A model generated the notes under the pieces. The model made no database searches, had not been told where the DNA came from, and saw only the letters and a list, made by a program, of their open reading frames with translations. From an uncultured Methanobrevibacter sp. (lineage in GTDB: Archaea; Methanobacteriota; Methanobacteria; Methanobacteriales; Methanobacteriaceae), in contig NZ_CACXXB010000007.1 of assembly GCF_902771435.1 (NCBI RefSeq), forward strand, positions 1 to 64,000: a stretch of DNA of 64,000 nucleotides, in the 5' to 3' direction. Positions 18,649-28,546 of this stretch are shown here, one piece after another (position 1 is the first letter of the stretch; each line of letters begins with the position of its first letter). Made by a program: the position numbers and the translations under genes.

Positions 18649-20088
18649 CTAGTAATTGTTTTTAATCCATTCCGCTCCGGCTTCAAGAACTTCAATGTTC
18701 ACATCAATGACTTTAGGTTTGGATGCAAACATTTCACGGATGGCGTTTTCATAAGATTCACGTTTTAAAACATCGCCCAGTTCGGTCAGTGCACCTAAAA
18801 GTGCTGTGTTTGCAGTTCTTGCGTTGCCGTGTTCTTCTGCAATGTCAACACAAGGCATTGCAATGACCTTGACGTTGCGGTCTGTTTCAAATTCGCCTAT
18901 TTTTGAATCGTAAAGTATAACTCCGCCCTCTTTAACGTCCTGTGAGAACTGTTCCAAAGAAGGCTTGTTCAATGCAATGAGAATGTCAATGTCATCTACG
19001 ACAGGTGTTCCGATTGTTTCATTGGATATTACAACTGAACAGTTGGATTTTCCACCTCTCTGTTCCGGTCCGTAGCTGGGATACCATGAAACGTGCTTTC
19101 CTTCAGCACATGCTGCCTGAGCTATTGTAAGTCCTGCACTTAAAACTCCCTGACCTCCGAATCCTGATACCTTGATGCTTACAGGTTCGATATCCTCATC
19201 AACATATCCTGAACCTTCGCTTCTGTTCACGTTAAAGATTTTATCCAGTGATTCTGTTGAAAAGTCACTGGCAGGTCTTTGGACAGGCTCTTTGGTGTAC
19301 ATGTTGTTTCTGAAGTTTTTGACAGGGAATTCCTTTTCCATCTGCTCTTCGATGAATTTCTGAGCGCTCACAACATCCTGTTTAAGGTTGGTAGGACAAG
19401 GTGAGAGCACTTCCACAAATGAGTATCCTTTTCCTTCCTTCTGCACGGTTAGTGCCTGTTTGATTGCAAATTTGGCAAGCCTGATTTTCAATGGGTTTGC
19501 AAGGGATACCCTTTCAATGAAGACAGGTGCCTTTAATGTGTTGATTAACTCGCACATGTGTGTAGGGTGTCCCGCATAGTCCGGATCCCTTCCGGTCTGG
19601 CATGTAACTGTCTTTTCACCGATTAAGGTTGTAGGAGCCATCTGTCCTCCGGTCATTCCGTAAACTGTGTTGTTTACGAAAAATACTGCAATCTTTTCTC
19701 CTCTGTTTGCAGCCTGCAATGTTTCGTTCAAACCGATGGAAGCAAGGTCTCCGTCTCCCTGATAACTCATTACGATTGCATTATCTTCTGCTCTTGAAAT
19801 ACCTGTAGCCACTGCAGGTGCCCTTCCGTGTGCTGTCTGGAAGTTTCCGCAGTTGAAGTAGAAGTATGCGTATACTGAACATCCCACAGGGGAAATCATG
19901 ACGCATCTTTCCTGAATTCCAAGCTCGTCCATACATTCCGCAATAAGTTTGTGTAAAATTCCATGTCCACAACCGGCACAGTAGTGAGTTGATTGGATAT
20001 TGGTTCCTTTTCTAGGATATTCCTCCAAAAGAGATTGTGGATTTCTACGTACTTTCAATTCATAATCTTTATTTTCTTTATCACTCAT
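18649..20088 (-). CDS. vorA: 2-oxoisovalerate:ferredoxin oxidoreductase subunit VorA (beta and gamma fused)
   Basis: 479 residues, the size of the Methanothermobacter VorA. Residues about 30-270 are the thiamine-diphosphate domain: C-A-G-C-G-H-G at 37-43 and G-D-G-D at 111-114, with the downstream N-N of the TPP/Mg site (V-N-N-T-V-Y-G-M-T). Residues about 305-479 are the gamma domain, beginning G-F-G-G-Q-G-V. The enzyme interconverts branched-chain 2-oxoacids with acyl-CoA and CO2 using ferredoxin, and in methanogens it can run toward 2-oxoacid synthesis. A KOR-type substrate cannot be excluded from sequence alone, but the beta-gamma fusion and three-gene set favour VOR. Confidence 0.88.
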   Translation of the reverse strand: MSDKENKDYELKVRRNPQSLLEEYPRKGTNIQSTHYCAGCGHGILHKLIAECMDELGIQERCVMISPVGCSVYAYFYFNCGNFQTAHGRAPAVATGISRAEDNAIVMSYQGDGDLASIGLNETLQAANRGEKIAVFFVNNTVYGMTGGQMAPTTLIGEKTVTCQTGRDPDYAGHPTHMCELINTLKAPVFIERVSLANPLKIRLAKFAIKQALTVQKEGKGYSFVEVLSPCPTNLKQDVVSAQKFIEEQMEKEFPVKNFRNNMYTKEPVQRPASDFSTESLDKIFNVNRSEGSGYVDEDIEPVSIKVSGFGGQGVLSAGLTIAQAACAEGKHVSWYPSYGPEQRGGKSNCSVVISNETIGTPVVDDIDILIALNKPSLEQFSQDVKEGGVILYDSKIGEFETDRNVKVIAMPCVDIAEEHGNARTANTALLGALTELGDVLKRESYENAIREMFASKPKVIDVNIEVLEAGAEWIKNNY

Positions 20089-20100
20089 CTTTCCACATCC

Positions 20101-21216
20101 CTAGTCAATTATATTCGGACTTGCCTTTTCCTCACTTCTTTCGGACAAGTCTATGTCTTCATCTTCAATTCCTGCGATTTCATAGATTTTTGCAAGAATC
20201 TGTTTAAGCTCAATAAGGTTTCCTCCCATTCTGTTGACAAGGTGGGTGTCCTCTTTTCTGAGTGCCGCAAACTGCACGTCAGCCAAAAGCTGGCCGTTGC
20301 TCATTTCAACTGATATGAAGCTGACTCCTCTGTCTGCCAGTTCCTTTACTTTGTCAACCGGGAACGGTGATAATGTTATAGGCCTTAAAAGTCCTACTTT
20401 CACGCCTTTCTGACGGCTTTTGTCAACGGCGGATCTTGCGATTCTTGAACTTATACCGAAGGATACAAGAACGATATCCGCATCTTCTACCTGGTATTCC
20501 TCATAGATTACTTCTTCAGCTTCGATTTGAGCGTATTTTTCCTGAAGCTTATAGTTGAAGTCTTCCAGTTCATTAAAGTCATTGTAAATTGAAGTGATGA
20601 GATTGTCCATGGTTTCTTCTGTTCCCTTTACTGCCCATGGCTTGTCGTTTTTAGGTTCAACGGCCTTTTCAGGGAACACCAGCGGTTCAGCCATCTGGCC
20701 TAAGGTACCGTCTGCAAGAACAACAACAGGGTTTCTCCATTTGTCTGCAAGCTCGAATGCCTTCATGGTCAGGTCACACATTTCCTGAACGCTGTTTGGA
20801 GCCAGAACTATGTTTTTATAGTTACCGTGACCTCCTCCTTTGACGACCTGATTGTAATCTCCCTGTTCAGGTCCGATATTACCGAGTCCAGGTCCTGCCC
20901 TCATAATGTCAACAATAACTGCAGGAAGTTCCGCACCTGCAAGGAATGTAAATCCTTCCTGCATGAGGCTGATGCCGGGTCCTGATGATGAGGTCATTAC
21001 CCTGTGGCCGGTACCTGACGCACCGTAGACCATATTGATGGATGCCTCTTCACTTTCGGCCTGTACGAAGTTTCTTCCAACCATCGGGAAATATTTTGAC
21101 GCTTCATGCAGAATTTCACTTGCTGGAGTAATCGGATATCCGAAAAAACAGTCACAGCCGGCATACATTGCGCCGATGACGACTGCAGTATTTCCTTTAA
21201 CCATTTGATTGCTCAT
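20101..21216 (-). CDS. vorB: 2-oxoisovalerate:ferredoxin oxidoreductase subunit VorB (alpha)
   Basis: 371 residues. The N-terminal pyrimidine-binding domain has the motif [13 protein letters not shown] (about 23-35). A conserved [11 protein letters not shown] stretch and the second domain (about 245-345) of the pyruvate:ferredoxin oxidoreductase alpha fold follow. It pairs with VorA to form the active site. It begins one base after vorC ends and stops 12 bases before vorA. An acidic C-terminal tail of about 20 residues extends past the core. Confidence 0.9.
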   Translation of the reverse strand: MSNQMVKGNTAVVIGAMYAGCDCFFGYPITPASEILHEASKYFPMVGRNFVQAESEEASINMVYGASGTGHRVMTSSSGPGISLMQEGFTFLAGAELPAVIVDIMRAGPGLGNIGPEQGDYNQVVKGGGHGNYKNIVLAPNSVQEMCDLTMKAFELADKWRNPVVVLADGTLGQMAEPLVFPEKAVEPKNDKPWAVKGTEETMDNLITSIYNDFNELEDFNYKLQEKYAQIEAEEVIYEEYQVEDADIVLVSFGISSRIARSAVDKSRQKGVKVGLLRPITLSPFPVDKVKELADRGVSFISVEMSNGQLLADVQFAALRKEDTHLVNRMGGNLIELKQILAKIYEIAGIEDEDIDLSERSEEKASPNIID

Positions 21217-21504
21217 TTAGTTTCCCCCTTGATTAGCTGCTTTGGCCTTGATCATTTTAGCGACTGAATCGTTAACAATCTTTTTATATTGATGTACTTC
21301 TAGCGCCAATGGTTCAGGACAGGTAAAGTAACAGTCTTTGCATCCTGTACATCCATTTCCGCCATAATATGCAAACTGATATCCTGCGTCGTTCATGTCT
21401 TGTGAAAGCAATATTGCATTTTGAGGACATCCGACTATACATCTCATACAGCCTTTGCAGATTTCCTTGTTAATAACTGGATAAGATATCTCTTCTTCTG
21501 TCAT
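21217..21504 (-). CDS. vorC: 2-oxoisovalerate:ferredoxin oxidoreductase subunit VorC (ferredoxin-like)
   Basis: 95 residues with two [4Fe-4S] motifs: C-K-G-C-M-R-C-I-V-G-C-P (about 16-27) and C-T-G-C-K-D-C-Y-F-T-C-P (about 52-63). This delta subunit passes electrons between the thiamine intermediate and ferredoxin. It is the first oxidoreductase gene of the run, 14 bases after the acyl-CoA ligase. Confidence 0.92.
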   Translation of the reverse strand: MTEEEISYPVINKEICKGCMRCIVGCPQNAILLSQDMNDAGYQFAYYGGNGCTGCKDCYFTCPEPLALEVHQYKKIVNDSVAKMIKAKAANQGGN

Positions 21505-21518
21505 TTATATCATCTGAA

Positions 21519-23186
21519 TTAATTTTTATTGTCTTTGTCTCTTATTTCAACCCTTCTTATTTTACCGCTGATGGTTTCAGGAAGTTCATCAACATATTCA
21601 ACCATCCTTGGGTATTTATAAGGAGCTGTAACTCTTTTAACATGATTTTGAATGTCTTTAGTTAATGATTCTGATGGCTCGAAGCCAGGCTGGAGAACAA
21701 TGCTCGCCTTTACGATTTGGCCTCTCACTTCATCAGGATAAGCGGTAATGGCACAGTGGGCCACTGCTTCGTGGGACAGCACGGCGCTTTCCACTTCATA
21801 AGGTCCTATACGGTAACCTGAAGATTTGATGATGTCGTCGTTTCTTCCGACAAAGTGAACGTATCCCTCTTCATCAATCCATGCGGTGTCTCCGCAGTGG
21901 TAATATCCGTCGTGGATTTGCTGTCTGTATTTTTCATCGTCATTCACATAATCTTTGAATAGTCCCGGAATAGGTTCATCGCCCATTTTAAAACAGAGTT
22001 CCCCTTCGTCACCTATCTCAACCTTATTGTGGTCTTCGTCCAATAGCTCAAGGTCAAATAGCGGGGAAGGTTTTCCGATGGAAGCGATTTTCGCATCCAG
22101 CCAGATGAATGTTCCGATGGACAGTGTGGTTTCGGTCTGTCCGAATCCTTCTTTAATCCTTAATCCTGAAATGTCATAGAATCTTTCGGATACTTCAGGA
22201 GGCAAAGGCTCTCCTGCAGTTGTAACGTATTTTAAATTTGAAAGGTCATATCCCTCGATGTTTTCCTTGATCATGAATCTGTATATTGTAGGAGGGGCAC
22301 AGAATGTATCGACCTTATTTTCAATGATTTTGTCAAGCAGTTTGAGTCCGTTGAATCTGTCGTAGTCATAAATGAATATGCTGGTTCCGGCAATCCATTG
22401 GCCGTAGAGGTTTCCCCAAACAGCTTTACCCCATCCGGTATCTGCTGCTGTGTGGTGGATTCCGTCTTCCACGACATTATGCCAGTATTTTGCTGTTGGG
22501 ATGTGTCCAAGGGAGTAGGTATGCTTGTGTGAAACCATTTTAGGAAGTCCGCTGGTTCCGGATGTGAAGTAGATAAGGAATATCTCTTCTGCATAGGTTT
22601 TGTCTTCGCCGGTAGGCCTTTCGAAAACGTCACTTTCCTTTTCAAGGGCTTCATTGAAATTAATCCAGCCGTCTCTGTCGGTTTCGATAGCTAATTTTTG
22701 TAATTCTATTCCTAATTCTTTTTCTGTCTCTTCATAATCCGGTAAAAGTGTATCCTCTTCAACTGAAACGACCATCTTAACGTTGGCTTCCCTTATTCTG
22801 AAATCAATGTCGTGAAGTTTAAGCATGTGGGTTCCCGGAATTGCTATTGCACCGATTTTGTGAAGTGCCACCATACAGAACCAGAATTCATATCTGTTTT
22901 TCAGGGTAAGCATTACACAGTCGCCTTTCTTGATGCCTAATCTTTTGAATAGGTTTGCGGCCTTATTGGAATATTCCTTCATTTCCTTGAATGTGAATGT
23001 GTGATTTTCATCCTCATCGTTGGTCCATATCAATGCAATCTTGTCCGGATCGATTTCCGCATATTTGTCAACCACATCGAATCCGAAATTATAATCTTCA
23101 TCATATTTTAATTTGAAATTTTCATGAAAGTCTTCATAAGAGTCATAGTCGACCCTTTCTACAAAATCTGCTATTACTGATGTCAT
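21519..23186 (-). CDS. AMP-forming acyl-CoA ligase linked to VOR
   Basis: 555 residues, a member of the adenylate-forming family closest in layout to medium-chain acyl-CoA synthetases. The P-loop-like T-S-G-T-S-G-L-P-K lies at 208-216, the adenine-binding G-F-G-Q-T-E-T at 347-353, then the hinge Y-H-C-G-D-T-A-W and G-R-N-D-D-I-I-K-S-S-G-Y-R-I-G, and the catalytic lysine in S-G-K-I-R-R (K542). The substrate is not readable from sequence. Its place between an HTH-cupin regulator and vorCBA suggests it activates a branched-chain or aryl acid to the CoA ester that VOR can carboxylate (inference). It is soluble, with no signal peptide. Confidence 0.88.
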   Translation of the reverse strand: MTSVIADFVERVDYDSYEDFHENFKLKYDEDYNFGFDVVDKYAEIDPDKIALIWTNDEDENHTFTFKEMKEYSNKAANLFKRLGIKKGDCVMLTLKNRYEFWFCMVALHKIGAIAIPGTHMLKLHDIDFRIREANVKMVVSVEEDTLLPDYEETEKELGIELQKLAIETDRDGWINFNEALEKESDVFERPTGEDKTYAEEIFLIYFTSGTSGLPKMVSHKHTYSLGHIPTAKYWHNVVEDGIHHTAADTGWGKAVWGNLYGQWIAGTSIFIYDYDRFNGLKLLDKIIENKVDTFCAPPTIYRFMIKENIEGYDLSNLKYVTTAGEPLPPEVSERFYDISGLRIKEGFGQTETTLSIGTFIWLDAKIASIGKPSPLFDLELLDEDHNKVEIGDEGELCFKMGDEPIPGLFKDYVNDDEKYRQQIHDGYYHCGDTAWIDEEGYVHFVGRNDDIIKSSGYRIGPYEVESAVLSHEAVAHCAITAYPDEVRGQIVKASIVLQPGFEPSESLTKDIQNHVKRVTAPYKYPRMVEYVDELPETISGKIRRVEIRDKDNKN

Positions 23187-23207
23187 TTAATTAACTCCCT
23201 GTAAATG

Positions 23208-23759
23208 TTATATGATTACTGCTAAAAATTTAGCCGGTTTATCGTTAAGCGCTACCATTGCGTGTCTGTGTGCGGAATCAAAGAAGATGCAGTCTCCTTC
23301 GTTCAGTATGATTTCGTTATTGTGTATATAAATTTTTAAGGAACCTTCAAGGACATAGTTGAATTCCTGTCCTGGGTGTGAATTAAGTGAAGGCTGCGGA
23401 TTCTTTTTAGGGTCCACAGTAACAAGGAAGGTTTCAGCTTTTTTATGAATGAAGTTAGAACATAGGTTTTCGTGTGTATATTCTTTTCTTCTGTCAACTG
23501 ACACTCCCTTTTTAGCACGGGTAATATCAAAGATGCTCATCCTGCTTTCTTCACCTGTTAATAATAATCCTAAATCAACTTTAAAAATGTGTGCAAGTTC
23601 GTATAAAAAGCTTGCTGGGATGTCTATTTCACCGTTTTCATATTGGATGTAGGTTTCTTCTGTAATGTTCAAGTCTTCTGCAATTTCTTTAATAGTAATG
23701 TCTGATAGTTCTCTCAATTCTCTAATTCTATTTCCAATATCTTTATTGTATTCGTTCAT
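23208..23759 (-). CDS. HTH-cupin transcriptional regulator
   Basis: 183 residues. An N-terminal XRE-type helix-turn-helix (about 9-65; [12 protein letters not shown]) is joined to a C-terminal cupin barrel (about 112-183; [11 protein letters not shown] and the later H-R-H). Proteins of this build sense a small ligand through the cupin. It lies 21 bases ahead of the acyl-CoA ligase in the same direction and so is likely to control its own operon. The palindrome at 23795-23813 in its leader is a natural candidate operator. Confidence 0.88.
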   Translation of the reverse strand: MNEYNKDIGNRIRELRELSDITIKEIAEDLNITEETYIQYENGEIDIPASFLYELAHIFKVDLGLLLTGEESRMSIFDITRAKKGVSVDRRKEYTHENLCSNFIHKKAETFLVTVDPKKNPQPSLNSHPGQEFNYVLEGSLKIYIHNNEIILNEGDCIFFDSAHRHAMVALNDKPAKFLAVII

Positions 23760-23794
23760 TCATAAACACCTTATATTTTTCAATTGATTTGTTA

Positions 23795-23813
23795 TTATAA
23801 TATAATATTATAA
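23795..23813. promoter_or_regulatory. Perfect 19-bp palindrome, candidate operator
   Basis: TTATAATAT-A-ATATTATAA has perfect 9-bp arms around one base. It sits just downstream of the predicted start of the minus-strand regulator transcript, a typical position for autorepression. The A/T-only composition raises the odds of chance, hence moderate confidence. Confidence 0.45.
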
Positions 23814-23838
23814 CATATTCTATCTTTGATTTTGAAGT

Positions 23839-23846
23839 TATATAAA
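23839..23846 (-). promoter_or_regulatory. TATA box (TTTATATA) of the HTH-cupin/vor/gat operon
   Basis: On the minus strand GGTTTATATAAC gives a canonical box A about 85 bases before the regulator ATG. RNA would start near 23817, immediately ahead of the 19-bp palindrome. Confidence 0.5.
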
Positions 23847-23989
23847 CCTTATCAAAAATCGTGATAATTCGTTATAAATTCCCTTAAAAATAATTTTTTA
23901 AATTGCAATTTTTCCTACAGTTTAAGAAAGTTTTAAATATTACAAACTAATAATTTTAATTTAAATTAATTAAACAAGGAGATTATGAA

Positions 23990-24361
23990 ATGTCATCTAG
24001 TGAAATTGGTACTAATGTTATTTTCAAAAAACAGCTTGGTTTGAATTATGAAATAGACCAAAAATATGTCGGTTTAAAAATGAAGGAAAATAATATTTTA
24101 TCTTTTAATTTCAGAGTGCCTGGTTCTTTAATAGATGAAATTGAAGCATATTTTAAAAGATTTAAATTAGGCGAACCGATCATGGTGGATATCGGCGGAA
24201 CCGGCGATATCAAATGTGATTTTAAGGGAATATCCCCTGTCCTGAAAAATAAGGATGAGTTTGACCAGTACTTTATCTCAGCAACTCTGCAGGAAGATAA
24301 GCAGTACAATCCTTTGGAAGAAGAAAAATGTGAAACTTGTAGTGGATGCGGATTCCACTAA
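23990..24361 (+). CDS. Small unknown protein with Cys-rich C-terminus
   Basis: 123 residues, soluble, with a good AAGGAG ribosome site. I do not recognise a named family. It has a beta-rich core (V-D-I-G-G-T-G-D-I-K-C-D near 65-76) and ends with C-E-T-C-S-G-C-G-F-H, four potential metal ligands in the last ten residues. That tail resembles a metal-delivery or cluster-binding end, but this is inference. It is transcribed away from the HTH-cupin operon and converges with the CPBP protease gene. Confidence 0.75.
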   Translation: MSSSEIGTNVIFKKQLGLNYEIDQKYVGLKMKENNILSFNFRVPGSLIDEIEAYFKRFKLGEPIMVDIGGTGDIKCDFKGISPVLKNKDEFDQYFISATLQEDKQYNPLEEEKCETCSGCGFH

Positions 24362-24374
24362 CTTTTTTTAATTT

Positions 24375-25184
24375 TTAGCCCAGTCTCTTTTTAAGCGCAC
24401 CTGTCTCCTGGACAATGTATTTTATCAGAAGAACTGTTGCTGTCAGTGTTATTATTGTTGCAGGGATTATCCAAGGCATCTGTGAGATGATGCTGTCCAG
24501 CGGAGTCAGTTCCAGTACTGTTGCAACAAGATTGTTTGTGAAATGCACGCTCATCGGAACGAGAATGTTGTCTGTTTTCAAATATAGTATGCACATGCAC
24601 AATCCAAACAGGAATGCGCTTGTAATGCCTCCGAAGTCATGTCCGATTCCAAACAGGAATGATGAGATGAGCATTGCCGGAACTATTCCCACTCTTATTT
24701 TAAGTCTGTTGAACACAACTCCCCTGAATACCAGCTCTTCGAGAAGCGGCGCAAATATTATTGATGCGACTGCGCTTAAAAGGAATGCTCCTGGGGCGAA
24801 GTCGACAGAGTCGATATCTATTCCTGTAACCCATCCTGGATCATAAAATCCGATGAGAATGTCAATTCCTGAAACCAGGCATGTAAAGAGAAATGCAAAC
24901 AGAAGATTGATGGCAAAGACATACAGTATTTCATTTCTGGTTTTTTCGACAAACAAATTTTCAAAATTACGGGCAATGCCGGTTGTGCCCCTCAATTCCC
25001 AGATGAAAAACAGCAAAACACATGATAGAAGAACTATGAACATTAAATCGTCATTCTCTTCGATCATTGGAAAGATTGCCATGATTAGTCCGGTAAGAAT
25101 TATGCTTATGATGATGCCTACCGCAAGCTCTCTAAGTCTAATGGTTCTCAATCTTATGTTAAAATCCTTAACTTGTTTATCCAT
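24375..25184 (-). CDS. CPBP family intramembrane metalloprotease
   Basis: The ATG at 25184 follows AAAGGAAG; a TTG at 25214 is less likely (269 residues from 25184). Several membrane helices are evident. The catalytic motifs of the CPBP/CAAX-prenyl-protease family are present: E-E-x-x-F-R-G (Glu149, Glu150), G-H-D-F (His182) and the last helix H-F-T-N-N (His214). Members cleave or process membrane-associated peptides; the target here is unknown. It is divergent from the eha operon. Confidence 0.88.
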   Translation of the reverse strand: MDKQVKDFNIRLRTIRLRELAVGIIISIILTGLIMAIFPMIEENDDLMFIVLLSCVLLFFIWELRGTTGIARNFENLFVEKTRNEILYVFAINLLFAFLFTCLVSGIDILIGFYDPGWVTGIDIDSVDFAPGAFLLSAVASIIFAPLLEELVFRGVVFNRLKIRVGIVPAMLISSFLFGIGHDFGGITSAFLFGLCMCILYLKTDNILVPMSVHFTNNLVATVLELTPLDSIISQMPWIIPATIITLTATVLLIKYIVQETGALKKRLG

Positions 25185-25591
25185 ACTGATTCTTCCTTTT
25201 GTTTGAATTTTCAATCATTGTCAATCGTTAAAGCACCAAATCTGATTTAAATTTGGAAATGTCACGGATATCTGATGCAAAGTCATTCAAATTGCTTCTG
25301 CAAAGTATTATCTCAGCGATTTTCAAATTTTCGTAATTTAAGGTCTTTTAAGATATTAATGTCACTATCAGATTAATTATTGAAAATTAGGACTTCATTG
25401 TCCTTCATTAATAAATTTTCGACTTGAAAATCCATAAATTATGCTTAACAACAATTTAAAATATTATTATTCTCAATTAAAGGAATAATTATTAATTTTC
25501 ATTATGTTTAAGCTATTAATATTAATTTTTAAGTAACAACATTTATATATTTTTATATAGTATAATTATTATTTAAGAGGAGTCTAATAAT
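25185..25591. other. Intergenic region upstream of the eha operon
   Basis: About 400 A/T-rich bases between divergent genes. I see no coding frame and no strong hairpin. The eha TATA box lies at its right end. Confidence 0.5.
25542..25552 (+). promoter_or_regulatory. TATA box of the eha operon
   Basis: TTTATATATTT lies 40-50 bases before the ehaA ATG. The predicted start near 25572 leaves a leader of about 20 bases carrying the GAGGAG ribosome site at 25577-25582. Confidence 0.5.
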
Positions 25592-25975
25592 ATGTTTGAT
25601 TTGATGTGTAATGCCATATTCTTTGCTTCTTATGGTAATTATCTTGGGCTAAGTAACATAACAATTAGTTTATTTGATGTTTTATTAGCTTATATTGTTA
25701 CTGTCATTGTTTCAATTGTTGTTGCGTTAATTTTAAAACTCCCATTATTACCCGGCAAACCATATAGGTATTCTTTTGATGTTAGTGCAATATATCCGAC
25801 TCCGATAATAGCTATTGGTATTCTTTCTATTTTTTTAGTTTTGAACTACACTTTCATGTATAATGGAATCGTGTTGGCTGTTATTATTGGTATTTTATCT
25901 GCATTGTTTGTGAAATATTTGTTTGATTTTGTATTTCCAAAGCCTTTAGATGGAGATGAGGGGGAGGATATGTGA
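25592..25975 (+). CDS. ehaA: Energy-converting hydrogenase A subunit A
   Basis: 127 residues with about four membrane helices and an acidic C-terminus. It is the first gene of the eha run. Eha is a membrane-bound [NiFe] hydrogenase that uses ion motive force to reduce ferredoxin with H2, refilling the methanogenic cycle. Assignment rests on position and hydrophobic profile, since the small Eha subunits have few motifs. Confidence 0.82.
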   Translation: MFDLMCNAIFFASYGNYLGLSNITISLFDVLLAYIVTVIVSIVVALILKLPLLPGKPYRYSFDVSAIYPTPIIAIGILSIFLVLNYTFMYNGIVLAVIIGILSALFVKYLFDFVFPKPLDGDEGEDM

Positions 25976-26466
25976 TGAATGAAGTGATTGGTATTATAAT
26001 TGCTGCAATTCTATGTTGGTTGAATTTTGTTATTGTTGATACATATTTCGGACTTCCCGAGCAACCTGGCGTTAAAGGAGCCAGGATAATTGGTGAAAAT
26101 GTCGAAAAAAGAGGGGGAGATATTGCTGGTGGATTCTTCCAAGGAAACATTGTCTGTTCTCCGGACGCATCTGCCGGTACTTTAATGGCTTCTATTGGAT
26201 ATCTGCTTTTAGGAATTCCCGGAGGAATCATTGCAGCATTCTTTGTATTCATGGGAAACAGATTGTGTGCTGATCCGGGTTATGCCGGAACTGTAGGAAG
26301 CTTAACAGCTACTTTAATAATTTTTATCTGTTCATTTTTGGGTTTCACTCCCGAAATGTTTATTGTGGGAATGGTCATTGCAATCCTGACCGTTCAGGGC
26401 ATTGACCACAGAAGAGCTTCAATCGTTTTGGGCAAAATAGCCGAGAAATTCAATAGGCATGCTTGA
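25975..26466 (+). CDS. ehaB: Energy-converting hydrogenase A subunit B
   Basis: The ATG at 25975 overlaps the ehaA stop and lies 7 bases after GAGGGGGAGG; the GTG at 25972 is less likely. About four membrane helices, with a soluble loop (about 25-70) containing a [12 protein letters not shown] motif. Integral membrane subunit of Eha. Confidence 0.82.
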   Translation: MNEVIGIIIAAILCWLNFVIVDTYFGLPEQPGVKGARIIGENVEKRGGDIAGGFFQGNIVCSPDASAGTLMASIGYLLLGIPGGIIAAFFVFMGNRLCADPGYAGTVGSLTATLIIFICSFLGFTPEMFIVGMVIAILTVQGIDHRRASIVLGKIAEKFNRHA

Positions 26467-26476
26467 GAGTGGTAAT

Positions 26477-26725
26477 ATGTATGTTGAAATAATTGGTGTC
26501 ATAGTCATATTTGTTGCATTGAGAGCACTGATAACCAGAAACAGGGCTGAAAGATTATTATATCTAAACGTTATCGGATTTGGAGTTTCAGCCATAATTG
26601 CTTTGGTGATTAACACTCCATTCGCTCTTGTAGTTGCAGCGGCATTCTTCATTTGTTCTACAATTAGTGCAAATGCGATTGCATATACTTTAAAAAGGCT
26701 AGATGATGAAATACTGTTGGAGTGA
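26477..26725 (+). CDS. ehaC: Energy-converting hydrogenase A subunit C
   Basis: The GAGTGG before the ATG at 26477 fits the ribosome-site style of this operon, so I prefer it to the ATG at 26459 (82 residues). It has three predicted helices with a charged loop after the first and resembles small MnhF/MrpF-like antiporter subunits. Confidence 0.78.
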   Translation: MYVEIIGVIVIFVALRALITRNRAERLLYLNVIGFGVSAIIALVINTPFALVVAAAFFICSTISANAIAYTLKRLDDEILLE

Positions 26726-26731
26726 GGTAAG

Positions 26732-27001
26732 ATGGAATTTTTCGTTTCTGTAATTGCAATTGCTCTAATGGTAATCGGAGCATTCGGTATTATATTTCTC
26801 AAAAAACCGCTTGACAAGGTGATAATGTTTACAATACTTGATGCGGGATTCATTTTAGCCGTTGTTTTATTCAAATATTTGGATGTGGCAATGTTTGCGG
26901 CTCTGGTTGATCCGTTATCCACACTGGTATTTATCTTTGCCATTGTGAAAATTAATGAAATCAGAAAGAAAAAGCTGGAAAGTGGTGATTTAAATGATTA
27001 G
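26732..27001 (+). CDS. ehaD: Energy-converting hydrogenase A subunit D
   Basis: 89 residues, three membrane helices, charged C-terminus (E-I-R-K-K-K). Its stop overlaps the ehaE start by 8 bases. Small integral subunit placed by order in the operon. Confidence 0.8.
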   Translation: MEFFVSVIAIALMVIGAFGIIFLKKPLDKVIMFTILDAGFILAVVLFKYLDVAMFAALVDPLSTLVFIFAIVKINEIRKKKLESGDLND

Positions 27002-27254
27002 CGTTCCGTTATTCTTTTACTTTGGAATATTTCTGGCTATTGTAGGAAGCATAGCCACTGCATGGGGTCCTGGAGTAAATGACCCTGTCGTGAGAACATT
27101 CAACACTGAAATTGCTTCAATAGGCGTTTGTCTGGTGTTGCTGTGTTATAATCATGTTTTAGCTTTACTTACTTTACTTGCAACAACTGTTGTAATCACT
27201 TTGATTTTATTTAGAGCTATTATTCGTTTAGAAGAAATGGGGGCAGATGTATGA
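26994..27254 (+). CDS. ehaE: Energy-converting hydrogenase A subunit E
   Basis: 86 residues, three helices, with a conserved-looking G-P-G-V-N-D-P-V loop after the first helix. It overlaps ehaD and ehaF (ATGA overlap), indicating coupled translation. The short three-helix layout resembles MnhC/NuoK-like subunits. Confidence 0.8.
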   Translation: MISVPLFFYFGIFLAIVGSIATAWGPGVNDPVVRTFNTEIASIGVCLVLLCYNHVLALLTLLATTVVITLILFRAIIRLEEMGADV

Positions 27255-27844
27255 GAATTGGAGTTTTATGGAATAAACTTGCCGAACCAAAAAACATTCC
27301 CCGTTTGTTTGCTTTCAGTTTGGGAATAATTTTAGTCATCGGTTTGATTGTGCCGATGGCACTGAATCCAGATCAATTATATGTTAGACCCGCTCCTCAA
27401 GAGCAAATTGACAACGGTTTGGCAATCGCTCCTTATGACAGGGGCGGTGAAGTCTTAACCCAACCGGGCGTTATCCATCCTCAATATCCGGATAATGCAG
27501 CAAGTTTGGGTATGATAACAGGATACATGTCACCGCTGGCCCAGTTCGTGTCTTCTATATCTCCGTACTTCGGAACATCAATTTATTCATCCCCAGGAGG
27601 GCTTATAGATGAAATATTATACTATACCAGAGGTTTCGATACAATTCTCGAATCCAGTATATTGATGATGTCATTCGTCATCGCTTCATGGTTATCCATC
27701 AATTACACCATGGACCGTAAAAACGACAAAAAGGAGATTAAGGAAGATGTCAAAAAAGCCATTTCCGAATCCAGAAAAGTAGCCAATGAAGTCAAGGCAA
27801 ATGATGAAAAGGCAAGAGCCAAACAGTTAAGGAGGGATAACTGA
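27251..27844 (+). CDS. ehaF: Energy-converting hydrogenase A subunit F
   Basis: 197 residues. One helix lies near 19-37 and another near 140-158, separated by a long, probably external, Pro/Gly-rich loop ([10 protein letters not shown]). A strongly charged coiled tail of about 40 residues follows. The start overlaps the ehaE stop. Confidence 0.8.
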   Translation: MRIGVLWNKLAEPKNIPRLFAFSLGIILVIGLIVPMALNPDQLYVRPAPQEQIDNGLAIAPYDRGGEVLTQPGVIHPQYPDNAASLGMITGYMSPLAQFVSSISPYFGTSIYSSPGGLIDEILYYTRGFDTILESSILMMSFVIASWLSINYTMDRKNDKKEIKEDVKKAISESRKVANEVKANDEKARAKQLRRDN

Positions 27845-28539
27845 TGGTTGTTTTACCTGTTGTTGTTCCTGATGCATTCATTTCCATGTATCTGCCTGCA
27901 ATCTATGCCGGACTGATTGTCGGATTTATTGCAACAATGGCAATTGCATTGAAAAGGGAAGAGATACACATTCTTATCCTGACTGATTTGGTCGGTCTTG
28001 CAATGATATTTGTAGTCTCTGCAGTCGGAACAGACCTTGCGGAAGCACTGATCTTACCGGGTCTGGTTGTGGAGCTGGCGGAAACTTTAGCCATTTCTGA
28101 AATACTGATTACAAGGGAAATGAGGATAATCGAACAGAATCCAAGAAGAAATTTACCGAAATCTTCATCCCTGTTCCCGCAGCCTTTCGCACTGAATATG
28201 GAAATACTGAATACTGCTCCTAACTTTATTGCATTGGTGCTTATAGGATACGGTATTTTCCTCACCGGATTTACCGGTGGTGCAATTGCAGGTGGCGGAA
28301 TCGTACTGTACGCATTATCCAAAAAGGCAAGGGGCCTTCCTGTACTGATGTTAGATGGTATTGCAGGTGTTTCCGGAATATCCTGGTGTTTATGGATTCT
28401 CGGTTTTTTATTGTTCTTCGTGGCACCTCAATATTGGCTGTTAAGTTTATTTATCGCCGCATGCGGATTATTACTGAAAGTAGCTTCAAAAGTAGGACTT
28501 ATCGGACTGCTTATGAGAGAGGATATTGATAGGGAGTAG
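27844..28539 (+). CDS. ehaG: Energy-converting hydrogenase A subunit G
   Basis: 231 residues with about six membrane helices. It begins on the last base of the ehaF stop behind a GGAGGGAT ribosome site. The charged stretch [14 protein letters not shown] in mid-protein is a cytoplasmic loop. Integral subunit of Eha. Confidence 0.8.
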   Translation: MVVLPVVVPDAFISMYLPAIYAGLIVGFIATMAIALKREEIHILILTDLVGLAMIFVVSAVGTDLAEALILPGLVVELAETLAISEILITREMRIIEQNPRRNLPKSSSLFPQPFALNMEILNTAPNFIALVLIGYGIFLTGFTGGAIAGGGIVLYALSKKARGLPVLMLDGIAGVSGISWCLWILGFLLFFVAPQYWLLSLFIAACGLLLKVASKVGLIGLLMREDIDRE

Positions 28540-28546
28540 TGAGAAA

